NCBI RefSeq assembly: GCF_036226405.1
Contig: NZ_CP108464.1
Coordinates: forward strand, 8,742,001-8,806,000
Length of the DNA: 64,000 nucleotides
Direction of reading: 5' to 3'
Origin: Streptomyces sp. NBC_01260
GTDB taxonomy: Bacteria; Actinomycetota; Actinomycetes; Streptomycetales; Streptomycetaceae
Shown here: positions 1 through 8,894 of the stretch, in pieces
Layout of the letters: each line of letters begins with the position of its first letter
Numbering within the stretch: the first letter of the stretch is position 1
The notes under the pieces: generated by a model
Databases searched by the model: none
The model's input: only the letters and a program-made list of their open reading frames with translations
Told to the model about the DNA's origin: nothing
Made by a program: the position numbers and the translations under genes

Positions 1-2905
1 TGCCCCCTCGCAGCTCCACCAGGTCGGCCAGTTCCGCATCGCTGAGCTCGGTCAGGGCGCTCTCGCCGGAACCGAGGACCGCGTCCGCGAGCCCCTGTTT
101 GCGGGCCAGCATGTCGGCGATCCGGTCCTCGATGGTGCCCTCGGCGATCAGCCGGTGCACCTGCACCGGCTGGGTCTGCCCGATGCGGTACGCGCGGTCG
201 GTCGCCTGGGCCTCGACCGCCGGGTTCCACCAGCGGTCGAAGTGCACCACATGGCCCGCCCTGGTGAGGTTGAGCCCGGTCCCGGCCGCCTTGAGCGACA
301 GCAGGAAGACCGGAGCCTCGCCCGCCTGGAAACGGTTCACCATCGACTCCCGCGCGGCGACCGCAGTGCCGCCGTGCAGGAACTGAGTGCGGACCCCGCG
401 CGCCGCCAGATGCCGTTCCAGGAGCCGAGCCATCTGCACGTACTGGGTGAACACCAGGACGGCCGAGCCCTCCGCGAGAATGGTGTCCAGCAGCTCGTCG
501 AGCAGCTCCACCTTTCCCGAACGGCCGGCGATCTGCGGCTCGTCCTCCTTGAGGTACTGCGCCGGATGGTTGCAGATCTGTTTGAGCGCGGTCAGCAGCT
601 TCACCACCAGGCCCCGACGGGCGATGCCGTCGGCGGCGGAGATCGCCGCCAGGGTCTCCCGTACCACCGCCTCGTACAGGCCCGTCTGCTCGGCCGTCAG
701 GGAGACCGCGCGGTCCGTCTCGGTCTTCGGCGGCAGCTCCGGAGCGATGCCAGGATCGGACTTGCGCCGGCGCAGCAGGAACGGACGCACCAGCGCGCCG
801 AGCCGCTCGGCCGCCGCGGGGTCGCTGCCGCCCTCCACCGCTCGCGCGTACCGGGTGCGGAAGGTGCCGAGCCGGCCGAGCAGGCCCGGGGTCGTCCAGT
901 CGAGGATCGCCCACAGTTCGGAGAGGTTGTTCTCCACGGGGGTGCCGGTGAGGGCCACCCGGGCCTGTGCGCCGATCGTGCGCAGCTGTTTCGCCGTTGC
1001 CGAGTACGGGTTCTTCACGTGCTGCGCCTCATCGGCGACGACCATGCCCCACCGGGTGGCCGCGAGCTTCGCGGTGTCCAGCCGCATCGTCCCGTACGTG
1101 GTGAGGACGAACTCGCCGTCCGCCAGGTCCTCCAGGCTTCGTGAGCCGCCGTGGAAGCGGCGCACCGCGGTGCCCGGCGCGAACTTCTCGATCTCCCGCT
1201 GCCAGTTGCCCATCAGGGAGGTCGGGCAGACCACCAGGGTGGGGCCCGCGGCCGATTCGATGGTCTGCCGGTGCAGATGCAGCGCGATCAGGGTGATGGT
1301 CTTGCCGAGCCCCATGTCGTCGGCGAGACAGCCGCCGAGTCCGAGCGAGGTCATCGTGTGCAGCCAGTTCAGGCCACGGAGCTGGTAGTCGCGCAACGTC
1401 GCGGTGAGCGCCGCCGGCTGACCGAGCGCCGGCTGCTCGCCTTGCGCCTGCCGGGACTCCGGATCGGCGACCCGCTGCCGCAGGGCCTCCAGCCAGCCGG
1501 TCGCCCGGACCTCGACCCGGCGGCCGTCGGCCTCGGTGGAGCCGGTCAGCACCGCTCCGAGCGCGTCGATCGGAGTGACCTTGCGGTCCTGGGTCTTCTG
1601 GGCGCGACGCGCTTCGTCGGGATCGATCAGCACCCACTGGTCGCGCAGCCGCACCAGCGGCCGGCCCGCCTCGGCCAGCCGGTCGAGCTCGGCGCGGCTG
1701 AGCTGCTGGTCACCGAGCGCGAACCGCCAGTCGAACGCGAGCAGGGAGTCCGCGGACAGGAGCGGTGAGGTGTCCGACGCGGTACGCAGGGGCCCTCGGT
1801 AATCGGCCGGCCCGCCCCCGCCGTCCTCGTCGTCGGGCGGGCCGATCACCGCGCACGCCGTGAGCTTGCGGGCCAGCTCCCTGGGCCAGTGCACCTGCAC
1901 GCCCGTGGCGGCCAGGGCCCGCGCGGCGGGGCCGAGCAGTTCGGCGATCTCCTCGTCGGCCGGTTCCAGGGCGTCCGGCACGGCCGCCGACAGCAGGGGG
2001 ATCAGGGGCGGCCAGGCGCGGGCGGCCCGGCGCAGCAGCAGCAGGGCGTCCATCCGGGCCTTCGGCCCGAGGGCGGCGGCGGCCGGTCCGTTGCCCGTCC
2101 AGACCTTGGCGGCATCCGTGACCAGGGTGGGGTCGCTGACGCTGTGGATCTGCGGGACCACACGGAAGGAGGGTCCGGACAGCTGTCCCTCGGACGCCTC
2201 GTAGGTCCGGTCGAGTCCGGACACCTCCACGCGCAGCGAGAGCCGTACGCCCGCGTCGTGCCCGGCCGCGACATCGGCGACCCAGGCCCGCTGATCCGGC
2301 AGCCGCTGCGGAGCGTCCGCGGCGAACGCCGGGCCGCCGGTGGCGAGGGCCGCCGCGGGTGTGCGCGGCAGGCCGTCGGCGACCGCGTCGAGGAACGCCC
2401 TTACCAGCCACTCCGGTTCGGGCAGCAGCAGGAGTTCCGCCGTGGCATCGAGCGGTACCGCATGGGCACTTGGCGGCATGGAAGCGGCTAGGCCGCGGAT
2501 CCGGTCCTGATCGTCCGCGGTGAGCGGTCCGGCCCGCCACACGTCGTGATCCGTGGCGCTCAGCCCCGGCAACAACAGCCCACGCGCGGTGAGCTGAAGG
2601 GCCAGCAGCCCCGCCGCACCCCAGAAGGAGGCCGTCGGCGAGGCGTGTGCCGAGGCCCGTGCGCGGGTCAGTACCGGCAGGGCGTCCCGCACGGGGAGCA
2701 GTCGCGCCGGCACTTCGTACGGCTGAGCGTCGGAGCCGGTCACGGTCAGGCCCTCGACGGTCCCGGGAGCATCGGGCGGACTGCTACCGTCTGGGCACCA
2801 GAAGGCGACGCGTCCGGTCCGGGAGGGATCCGCGGGCAGGAACACCACGGAACAGCCGGCGAGTGCGGAGATCTCGGAGAGCGTTGCTGCGTGGAGGCTG
2901 TGCAC
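1..2905 (-). CDS. SNF2/Rad54-family DEAD/DEAH-type helicase, 3' end cut by window edge
   Basis: About 968 codons are visible and the frame is still open at base 1, so the extreme C-terminus is missing. SNF2 enzymes are DNA translocases that remodel protein-DNA complexes using ATP. A roughly 500-residue N-terminal region of the kind found in bacterial SNF2 proteins precedes the helicase core. The core shows Walker A DDMGLGKT near residue 530, the DEXX box DEAQ near 625, the TGTPVEN motif, and RAYRIGQ (motif VI) near 905. The start is taken as GTG at 2905 with GAGGA upstream; no in-frame ATG/GTG lies between it and the nearby upstream sequence. It is transcribed divergently from the desaturase gene. 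The biological partner cannot be told from the window. Confidence 0.9.
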   Translation of the reverse strand, partial: MHSLHAATLSEISALAGCSVVFLPADPSRTGRVAFWCPDGSSPPDAPGTVEGLTVTGSDAQPYEVPARLLPVRDALPVLTRARASAHASPTASFWGAAGLLALQLTARGLLLPGLSATDHDVWRAGPLTADDQDRIRGLAASMPPSAHAVPLDATAELLLLPEPEWLVRAFLDAVADGLPRTPAAALATGGPAFAADAPQRLPDQRAWVADVAAGHDAGVRLSLRVEVSGLDRTYEASEGQLSGPSFRVVPQIHSVSDPTLVTDAAKVWTGNGPAAAALGPKARMDALLLLRRAARAWPPLIPLLSAAVPDALEPADEEIAELLGPAARALAATGVQVHWPRELARKLTACAVIGPPDDEDGGGGPADYRGPLRTASDTSPLLSADSLLAFDWRFALGDQQLSRAELDRLAEAGRPLVRLRDQWVLIDPDEARRAQKTQDRKVTPIDALGAVLTGSTEADGRRVEVRATGWLEALRQRVADPESRQAQGEQPALGQPAALTATLRDYQLRGLNWLHTMTSLGLGGCLADDMGLGKTITLIALHLHRQTIESAAGPTLVVCPTSLMGNWQREIEKFAPGTAVRRFHGGSRSLEDLADGEFVLTTYGTMRLDTAKLAATRWGMVVADEAQHVKNPYSATAKQLRTIGAQARVALTGTPVENNLSELWAILDWTTPGLLGRLGTFRTRYARAVEGGSDPAAAERLGALVRPFLLRRRKSDPGIAPELPPKTETDRAVSLTAEQTGLYEAVVRETLAAISAADGIARRGLVVKLLTALKQICNHPAQYLKEDEPQIAGRSGKVELLDELLDTILAEGSAVLVFTQYVQMARLLERHLAARGVRTQFLHGGTAVAARESMVNRFQAGEAPVFLLSLKAAGTGLNLTRAGHVVHFDRWWNPAVEAQATDRAYRIGQTQPVQVHRLIAEGTIEDRIADMLARKQGLADAVLGSGESALTELSDAELADLVELRGG

Positions 2906-3034
2906 AGCGATGTCAGATTCCTCAAATTTGACTAGTGGGCTGAGGTCGCCGAGGGTACTCCATCGCATCCGGCGGCGGGGCTAGTCGCCACATGATTCAA
3001 ATCACACCTGAGTCCGCTATGTCGGCCAGGTGTA

Positions 3035-3065
3035 GCCAGCCCCCCTCCGGAATGAGGGGGTTGGC
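3035..3065. promoter_or_regulatory. GC-rich stem-loop upstream of desaturase gene
   Basis: GCCAGCCCCCCTC (3035-3047) pairs with GAGGGGGTTGGC (3054-3065) around a 6-base loop. It sits about 95 bases upstream of the desaturase start in the 255-base divergent spacer. No T-tract follows, so it may be a 5' UTR structure or operator rather than a terminator. Function is unknown. Confidence 0.35.
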
Positions 3066-3160
3066 ACCAGGAAACCTCGGGTGGTGGCTCCATGGCTGCT
3101 ATACATCTGCGACCCGTACGTTTCATCAGGTCAGCGCACCCATTCAAGACCGGAGACATC

Positions 3161-4213
3161 ATGCCTCAGGCCGCAACCACCGTCGCGGAACGAACCCGTG
3201 ACAGTGCCGGAAGTGCCGGAAGTACAGGAAGTGACTTCGCGCCACTGCTGCGGGCCGTCAAGGGGCAGGGACTCCTCGAACGCCGCACCGGTTGGTACGC
3301 GGCAGGCATCGCCGCCAATCTGATCGCCCTGGGCGCCGTGCTCACGGGAATGGTCCTCCTCGGCAACACGTGGTGGACCCTGCTCCTCGCTCTGCCCCTC
3401 GCCATCTTCTGGTCCCGCACCGCGTTCGTCGGGCACGACGCCGGACACGCCCAGATATCCGGTGACCGCCGGGCGAGCCGGGCCATCGGCCTGGTGCACG
3501 CCAATCTGCTCCTCGGCATGAACGAAGCGTGGTGGAACGACAAGCACGTACGTCACCACGCCAACCCCAACCATGTGGACAAGGACCCGGACGTCGGCGT
3601 CGGCGCCCTCGTCTGGACCCAGAAGCAGGCCGCACAGCGCGAGGGCTTCGCCCGCTGGCTCACCCGCAACCAGGCCCGGCTGTTCTTCCCGATGCTGCTC
3701 CTGGAAGGCATCGCCCTGAAGATCTCCGGCTTCCAGTACCTGCGTCAGCAGCCCGCCCGTGAGCGCGTCCTTTCCGCCCTGCTCCTGGTCGCCCACCTAG
3801 GCCTCTACGCCACACTGCTGCTCACCGTGATGTCGCCCGGAAAGGCCGTCGTCTTCGCGCTCGTGCACCACGCGCTCTTCGGCCTGCACCTGGGCATGGC
3901 CTTCGCCCCGAACCACAAGGGCATGGAGATGCCCGACCCCGACGGCGACCGCTGGGGCCACCTGCAGCGCCAGGTCCTCACCTCACGCAACGTACGGGGC
4001 GCCTTCCTCACCGACTGGTTCCTCGGCGGGCTCAACTACCAGATCGAGCACCACCTCTTCCCTAGCATGCCCCGCCCGCACCTGCGGCTGGCTCAGCCCC
4101 TGGTCAAGGCCCACTGCGAGGAGCTCGGCATGCCGTACGCGGAGACCGGACTCATCGAGTCCTACCGCCAGGCCCTCGACCACATGCACGAGGTCGGCGC
4201 GCCGCTCAGGTAA
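3161..4213 (+). CDS. membrane fatty-acid desaturase (acyl-lipid/acyl-CoA type)
   Basis: 350 residues. The enzyme would introduce a double bond into acyl chains at the membrane using a di-iron centre. The three family histidine boxes are present: GHDAGH (residues about 90-95), HVRHH (about 129-133) and QIEHH (about 305-309). Hydrophobic segments lie near 48-85 and 210-245. The ATG at 3161 was chosen over the upstream in-frame codon at 3092 because GGAG lies 6 bases upstream and the family N-terminus fits. The first 25 residues are Ser/Gly/Thr-rich and variable. No electron-transfer partner or TetR regulator is adjacent, so the redox partner must be encoded elsewhere. Confidence 0.92.
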   Translation: MPQAATTVAERTRDSAGSAGSTGSDFAPLLRAVKGQGLLERRTGWYAAGIAANLIALGAVLTGMVLLGNTWWTLLLALPLAIFWSRTAFVGHDAGHAQISGDRRASRAIGLVHANLLLGMNEAWWNDKHVRHHANPNHVDKDPDVGVGALVWTQKQAAQREGFARWLTRNQARLFFPMLLLEGIALKISGFQYLRQQPARERVLSALLLVAHLGLYATLLLTVMSPGKAVVFALVHHALFGLHLGMAFAPNHKGMEMPDPDGDRWGHLQRQVLTSRNVRGAFLTDWFLGGLNYQIEHHLFPSMPRPHLRLAQPLVKAHCEELGMPYAETGLIESYRQALDHMHEVGAPLR

Positions 4214-4309
4214 CCGTTCCCGACGGGTTCGGGGCAGGCTGGAACCGATGGGTACGCACAGGCGTTCTCATAGCAGGAGCGGCCACTGGCCGCGAAGGAG
4301 GCGTGGACG

Positions 4310-4492
4310 ATGTCGAACAGCGCAAAGATCGCCATCGGGGGAGTTGTCGTCGCAGTCGTCCTGATGCCGTTCATCGGGTTCTGGCTGTCACTGCTGGTGC
4401 TCATCGGAGTCCCCGCGATCGCCTACCTGGTACTCGATCCCAGCCAGCGGCGCAGGCTCCGCAGGATCACGCGTAAGGAGATCGGCCGCTGA
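4310..4492 (+). CDS. small hypothetical membrane protein
   Basis: 60 residues with an almost ideal AAGGAGG ribosome site 8 bases upstream of ATG. Residues 6-44 are strongly hydrophobic and probably form two short membrane segments. The C-terminus is basic (RRRLRRITRKEIGR), which predicts a cytoplasmic tail. No catalytic motif is visible and the function is unknown. It lies 96 bases downstream of the desaturase and could be co-transcribed, though the gap allows its own promoter. Confidence 0.7.
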   Translation: MSNSAKIAIGGVVVAVVLMPFIGFWLSLLVLIGVPAIAYLVLDPSQRRRLRRITRKEIGR

Positions 4493-4677
4493 GCGGGCCA
4501 ACGGCCGAGCACGGCTCAAGGGCCGGCCAGGCCCTCGCCCAATCCGCGGCGGTTCGCACGTAGGCGTGACGGCGTTCGCCCTTGAACCCGACGACGGCCG
4601 GTGGGGCCCGGGATCCAGAGATCCCGCGCCCCACCGGCCGTGACCGTGCCGGGCGGGCGCCAAGGGGGCCGGGCGCC

Positions 4678-5652
4678 TCAGGAGGGCCGTACCGCCAGCG
4701 CGTCCAATGCCTTGAGCAGACCGGGCAGTTCCCTGCCGCGCCCGACCGGCAGTATCTCGCCCGGAACCTCGTCCAGCAGCAGGAAGGCGATGTCGTCGGT
4801 CCGGGCCACCATGGACCAGCCGGGGCCGTCGGCACGGATCGTCCGGGCGTCCCCGGAGGCGAAGGAGGAACGGACCCGGCCGGGCGGCGGCGGGGCGTCG
4901 ACATAGGCATGGGCCTCGGCCAGGGCCCGCCGGACACCGGGATGCGTGCCGGAGGGGGCGCTGCGCTCCGCGGCACCCTCGCGCTGTGCGGCACTGCTGT
5001 CCTTCGCGGCGCCGGAACCGGCATCCGCATCCGCCCCGCCTACGCCGGAACCGGCATCCGTCCCGGTCCCCCCGTTCGGCCCCGAGGTATCACCGTCCGC
5101 AGCGGCCCCGTCCGCGCCTCCGTCGCCCGGCCGCGACGCGAACGCGGTCTTGTCGTCGATCTGTTCGCGCCAGACCGCCCACTGCAATGCGATCGCGTCC
5201 GCGCCGAGGCGACGCTGGGCCGGGCCCCACACATCGGTGTCCGGCGGAGCCAGCGGCGGCGTATCCTCGCCGTCCGCCTCCGGATCCGGGGCCGGGTCGT
5301 GCGGGGCGGCCACACCCGGCGCGGCGACCGCCACGGCGAGCGGCCAGCCGGGGAGCGCGCAGACCACCGTGCGGTCGTCGGGCGACAGGTCGTACTCCAT
5401 GCCGCAGTCCCACGACGCTATCGCCACGGCCACCAGGGAGACGTCATCGACGACGACGGTCCACCTGGCCCCGTCGCCGTCCTGGCCCATGACCAGGCCG
5501 TACCCCTCGGCGTAGGGTTCGAGGCCGAGCGCCGCGCACGCCGCCGGGTAGTCGTCGCCGAGAACGCTCGGGAACTGCGCGGGGGTCAGCAGGACCGCAG
5601 TCAGCACATACAGTGCGTCGTCGTCGGCGACTGTGTTGTCCGTCCCGGTCAC
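4678..5652 (-). CDS. hypothetical acidic protein with Gly/Ala/Asp-rich insert
   Basis: About 324 residues from GTG 5652, which has GAGGAGGG immediately upstream; ATG 5673 is an in-frame alternative. Residues about 10-150 look like a folded domain, with conserved-looking stretches around WTVVVDD and MEYDLSPDDRTVV. Residues about 165-240 are a low-complexity Gly/Ala/Asp/Ser linker, followed by a C-terminal segment with RSSFASGDARTIRADGPGWS. No known enzymatic motif is seen and I do not recognise the family. The small gene 5771-6079 lies upstream on the same strand with a 118-base gap, so the two may form a transcription unit. Confidence 0.65.
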   Translation of the reverse strand: MTGTDNTVADDDALYVLTAVLLTPAQFPSVLGDDYPAACAALGLEPYAEGYGLVMGQDGDGARWTVVVDDVSLVAVAIASWDCGMEYDLSPDDRTVVCALPGWPLAVAVAAPGVAAPHDPAPDPEADGEDTPPLAPPDTDVWGPAQRRLGADAIALQWAVWREQIDDKTAFASRPGDGGADGAAADGDTSGPNGGTGTDAGSGVGGADADAGSGAAKDSSAAQREGAAERSAPSGTHPGVRRALAEAHAYVDAPPPPGRVRSSFASGDARTIRADGPGWSMVARTDDIAFLLLDEVPGEILPVGRGRELPGLLKALDALAVRPS

Positions 5653-5770
5653 TGCACCCTCCTCATCCGTCATGGTTTTCCGTCGGCGCACCTTAACCAG
5701 TGGGTAACCCACTCGTCGAGGCCCTGACAAGGCAGAACACCACGCTCCGGTGCGCCGTGGGACGGGGCTC

Positions 5771-6079
5771 CTACTCGTCGGCCAGGCCGAGCAGCGTACG
5801 GGCCACCGCTTCGGGTGATTCGTCGCGTTCACGGGCGAGCGCGATGACCGCCCGGCAGGCCAGCTCTCCGACGCCGAAGGAGAGCGCCTCCGGCGACACC
5901 CAGCCGCTCGCCTCGTCCATCCGGTCCTGGTCGTCCTCCACCGACGCCGCGACGAAGGTGGCCGCCGCATCGAACAGGTTGTGCTGACGACGCTCCGGGG
6001 CTCTGGTGGGAACGCCGGGCCGGCCGCCCTTGCGGCCGGGGTTCACGGCTCTGCGGAGTATGCCGAACATGTCGGTCAT
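5771..6079 (-). CDS. small hypothetical protein
   Basis: 102 residues with GGAAAGG upstream of ATG 6079. The N-terminus is basic (RRAVNPGRKGGRPG). The rest is predicted helical with Ala/Glu/Asp-rich stretches such as FVAASVEDDQDRMDEA. No domain is recognised and there is no signal peptide. It precedes the hypothetical gene 4678-5652 on the same strand, so a shared function is possible but unproven. Confidence 0.6.
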   Translation of the reverse strand: MTDMFGILRRAVNPGRKGGRPGVPTRAPERRQHNLFDAAATFVAASVEDDQDRMDEASGWVSPEALSFGVGELACRAVIALARERDESPEAVARTLLGLADE

Positions 6080-6237
6080 GGGGACCGCCTTTCCTGGATA
6101 CGTATCTGCCGACAGGTGTCGTGCCCGCGCGAGGGGACGTACCGCGCGTGTATGCCGGCCCGTGCTCCGCGCGTACTCAGGGTCTGCCCGCAGACATAGG
6201 GTTGGACACTCGACCTGGACGAAGAGAGGGCGGTGCG

Positions 6238-7140
6238 GTGAAGCGCTACGACCGGCTGAAGGACATCCAACGCCTCGATCCGGAGCGGGACTTTCTGGAA
6301 ATCTACCGGATCACGGCCACCTACGAATTTCCCTGGGACATCACCCGCGCTCTCGAACTCGCCCTGTACCGGACGTATGCCGTCCCGAGCATCGGCCGGC
6401 TCCTCGCCGGGACTGCGGAGCTGACGGACCGTTCGCAGAAGAGGTACGACGACACCGCGCTGCTCCTGGACGCCGTGGTCGAGCACGGTTTCGACAGCGA
6501 CCCGGGGCGTGCGGCGATCCGCCGGATCAACGGGATGCACCGCAGCTACGACATCACCAACGACGACATGCGCTATGTGCTGTGCACCTTCGTCGTCACC
6601 CCGAAGCGGTGGCTCGACGCCTATGGATGGCGCCGGCTGTCCGGGCACGAGCTGCGGGCCTGCGCCGCCTACTACCGGACCCTGGGCGCCCACATGGGTA
6701 TCAAGGACCTGCCGCACACGTACGAGGACTTCGAGCGCACCCTCGACGCGTACGAGAACGAGCACTTCGGCTGGGACGAGGGAGCGCGAGAGGTGTCGGA
6801 CGCCACGCTGGCGCTGATGGCCTCCTGGTACCCGCGCCCCCTGGCACGGGTCGTGCGCGGTGCGAGCCTCGCACTCCTCGACGACTCGCTGCTGCGGGCC
6901 TTCCGTTACGGGCGTCCGGGCCCGGTGGCACGAGGCCTCACCCGGGGCGCCCTGCGCCTGAGGGCTCGCGCGGTGCGTCTGCTGCCGCCGCGCACCACCC
7001 CGCACTACGCCCGCCAGAATCCGGAGATCAAGGGCTACCCGGGTGGTTACGAGGTGTCCGCACTCGGCACCCACCCCACGCCCGGCATGGGCGGCTGCCC
7101 GGTCCGCCACCTCACTCGCCCGGACGCCCCGGCCGAGTAG
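6238..7140 (+). CDS. oxygenase MpaB family protein (DUF2236)
   Basis: 300 residues from GTG 6238 with GAGAGGG 8 bases upstream; longer in-frame starts lack a ribosome site. The sequence has the DUF2236/MpaB' character, with the helical core MHRSYDITNDDMRYVLCTF and the downstream SGHELRACAAYYR. Members are heme-binding or putative oxygenases; some act on rubber-like or prenyl substrates, but most have no assigned substrate. No transmembrane export signal is evident. It stands alone between divergent or convergent neighbours. The family assignment is good and the substrate is unknown. Confidence 0.8.
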   Translation: MKRYDRLKDIQRLDPERDFLEIYRITATYEFPWDITRALELALYRTYAVPSIGRLLAGTAELTDRSQKRYDDTALLLDAVVEHGFDSDPGRAAIRRINGMHRSYDITNDDMRYVLCTFVVTPKRWLDAYGWRRLSGHELRACAAYYRTLGAHMGIKDLPHTYEDFERTLDAYENEHFGWDEGAREVSDATLALMASWYPRPLARVVRGASLALLDDSLLRAFRYGRPGPVARGLTRGALRLRARAVRLLPPRTTPHYARQNPEIKGYPGGYEVSALGTHPTPGMGGCPVRHLTRPDAPAE

Positions 7141-7205
7141 GGGACCGGGTCGGCACGGTGTGCGAGGCCGCTGTGTCCTGACCCGGACGACCGATCCGAG
7201 GGGTG

Positions 7206-7805
7206 TCAGCCCATCCGTCCGGCCAGGACGAGAAAGCGGTCCTTCTCGTCGATGTACGTATGCAGCCGCCAGCCCGAACGGGCCAGCAGCGGTCTGAGAT
7301 TGGGCTCCGCCCGCAGATCGTCGTCGGTGAGCGTCCGGCCGTGCCGCGCGGCCAGTGCCGCCCTGCCGATGGGATGGAACAGCGCCAGCAGCCCGTCCGG
7401 CCGCACCACTCGCGCAAGCTCCGCCAGGTCCCGTTCCGGTTGCGGCAGATGCGCGATCAGCCCGGCCGCGAACACCGCGTCGAGCGCTCGCGTCCGCACC
7501 GGCAGCCGGGCGGCGTCGGCCTGGAGCAGCAGCCCGCTGCGGTCGCGGCCCGCGTGTGCCGCGGCCTCCAGCATGGCCGCGGTGAGGTCGGCGCCCAGCA
7601 CCGTGCCCCGGGGGCCCACCGCGGCCCGCAAGGCGGGCAGCGCCCGTCCCGTACCGCATCCCGCGTCGAGCACGGCGTCGCCCGCGCGCAGACCGAGGGC
7701 AAGGACCGCCGCGGCGTAGGCCCGACCGTCGTCGGGAAAGCGGGCGTCCCAGTCCGCGGCGCGGGCGGTGAAGAAGTCCTGGACCTGCGTGTGGTCATCG
7801 GCCAT
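7206..7805 (-). CDS. class I SAM-dependent methyltransferase
   Basis: 199 residues from ATG 7805; an in-frame TTG at 7823 would add six residues. Motif I is VLDAGCGTGRAL (about residues 47-58), followed by the acidic loop GADLTAAML and ADAARLPV (motif II region). FAAGLIAHLPQPERDLAELARVVRPDG matches motifs III/IV of the UbiE/Methyltransf_11 type. The acceptor substrate cannot be predicted. It is divergent from the MHYT gene, with no biosynthetic neighbours to suggest a pathway. Confidence 0.85.
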   Translation of the reverse strand: MADDHTQVQDFFTARAADWDARFPDDGRAYAAAVLALGLRAGDAVLDAGCGTGRALPALRAAVGPRGTVLGADLTAAMLEAAAHAGRDRSGLLLQADAARLPVRTRALDAVFAAGLIAHLPQPERDLAELARVVRPDGLLALFHPIGRAALAARHGRTLTDDDLRAEPNLRPLLARSGWRLHTYIDEKDRFLVLAGRMG

Positions 7806-7965
7806 ACGGACATGATCGCGCAATGACCGCTCGAACGAAACGACATGAATCGGGGTGCATGTTCGACCACGGTGTGATCGTTCGGGAACGCCTCTCTGTC
7901 ATATTCCGGCAGCTTTCGAATGGGCCCGGGGCACGCGCCCTCACCGCGACTAGCGTCCCCGAGTC

Positions 7966-8835
7966 ATGGGACACCTGGACCACGCCACCTTCGGCTGGCT
8001 GACACCTCTGCTGTCGTACGCGATGGCCTGCATCGGCTCCGCACTCGGACTCAGCTGCACCGTGCGCGCGCTGGAGACGACCGGGCGCTCGCGCCGCAAC
8101 TGGCTGATCACGGCCGCCTCAGCCATCGGGTCGGGCATCTGGACCATGCACTTCGTGGCGATGCTCGGCTTCGGCGTGTACGGGACGGACATCCGGTACG
8201 ACGCGCCGCTGACCTTCCTCAGCCTGCTCGGCGCCATGGTGGTGGTCGGCGGTGGCGTCCTCGCCGTCGGCTACAGCCGCGACCGGACCAGGGCGCTGCT
8301 GCTCGGCGGCTTCGCCACCGGGCTCGGCGTCGCCAGCATGCACTACCTGGGGATGACGGCACTGCGGCTGCACGGCACCATCCACTACGACCCGCTGCGG
8401 GTCGTCCTCTCCGTAGTCATCGCGGTGATCGCCGCGACAGCGGCTCTGTGGGCGGCGCTCAACATCAAGTCACCGCGTGCGGTGGCCCTCGCCTCCCTCG
8501 TCATGGGCGCGGCGGTCAGCAGCATGCACTACACCGGAATGCTCGCCGTGACGGTGCGGGTGGCGCCCTCGGGAAGCGAGCTCCACGGGGCCACGGCCAT
8601 GCAGTTCATCTTCCCGCTCGCCGTCGGTCTCGGCTCCTACCTCTTTCTGACCTCGGCATTCGTGGCCCTCTCGCCGACGGCCCGTGAACGCGCCGCCTAC
8701 GTGTCCGCCGAGCGCACGGGGACGTCCGCCGGCACACAACCCGCATCCGCGGCCGGACCCGCCCGGCGAGGCCCGGACATCCGCGCACGGCGCGCGGTCC
8801 GCACCCCCGACGACTCACCCGCAAGCACCCCCTGA
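7966..8835 (+). CDS. MHYT-domain integral membrane sensor
   Basis: 289 residues with about seven predicted membrane segments. The three MHYT signature repeats are visible as MHFVAM (about residue 60), MHYLGM (about 125) and MHYTGM (about 187). In this family the Met/His residues are proposed to bind copper and sense O2, CO or NO. The C-terminal 55 residues are cytoplasmic, Pro/Arg-rich and disordered. No GGDEF, EAL or kinase output domain is attached. The conservon kinase starts 59 bases downstream on the same strand, so this sensor may be linked to it. Confidence 0.88.
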   Translation: MGHLDHATFGWLTPLLSYAMACIGSALGLSCTVRALETTGRSRRNWLITAASAIGSGIWTMHFVAMLGFGVYGTDIRYDAPLTFLSLLGAMVVVGGGVLAVGYSRDRTRALLLGGFATGLGVASMHYLGMTALRLHGTIHYDPLRVVLSVVIAVIAATAALWAALNIKSPRAVALASLVMGAAVSSMHYTGMLAVTVRVAPSGSELHGATAMQFIFPLAVGLGSYLFLTSAFVALSPTARERAAYVSAERTGTSAGTQPASAAGPARRGPDIRARRAVRTPDDSPASTP

Positions 8836-8894
8836 CGCACGGTCCGGCCCGCCCGACAGCGCCGAACCCAGCTCATACCCGGAACGAGGAGGCC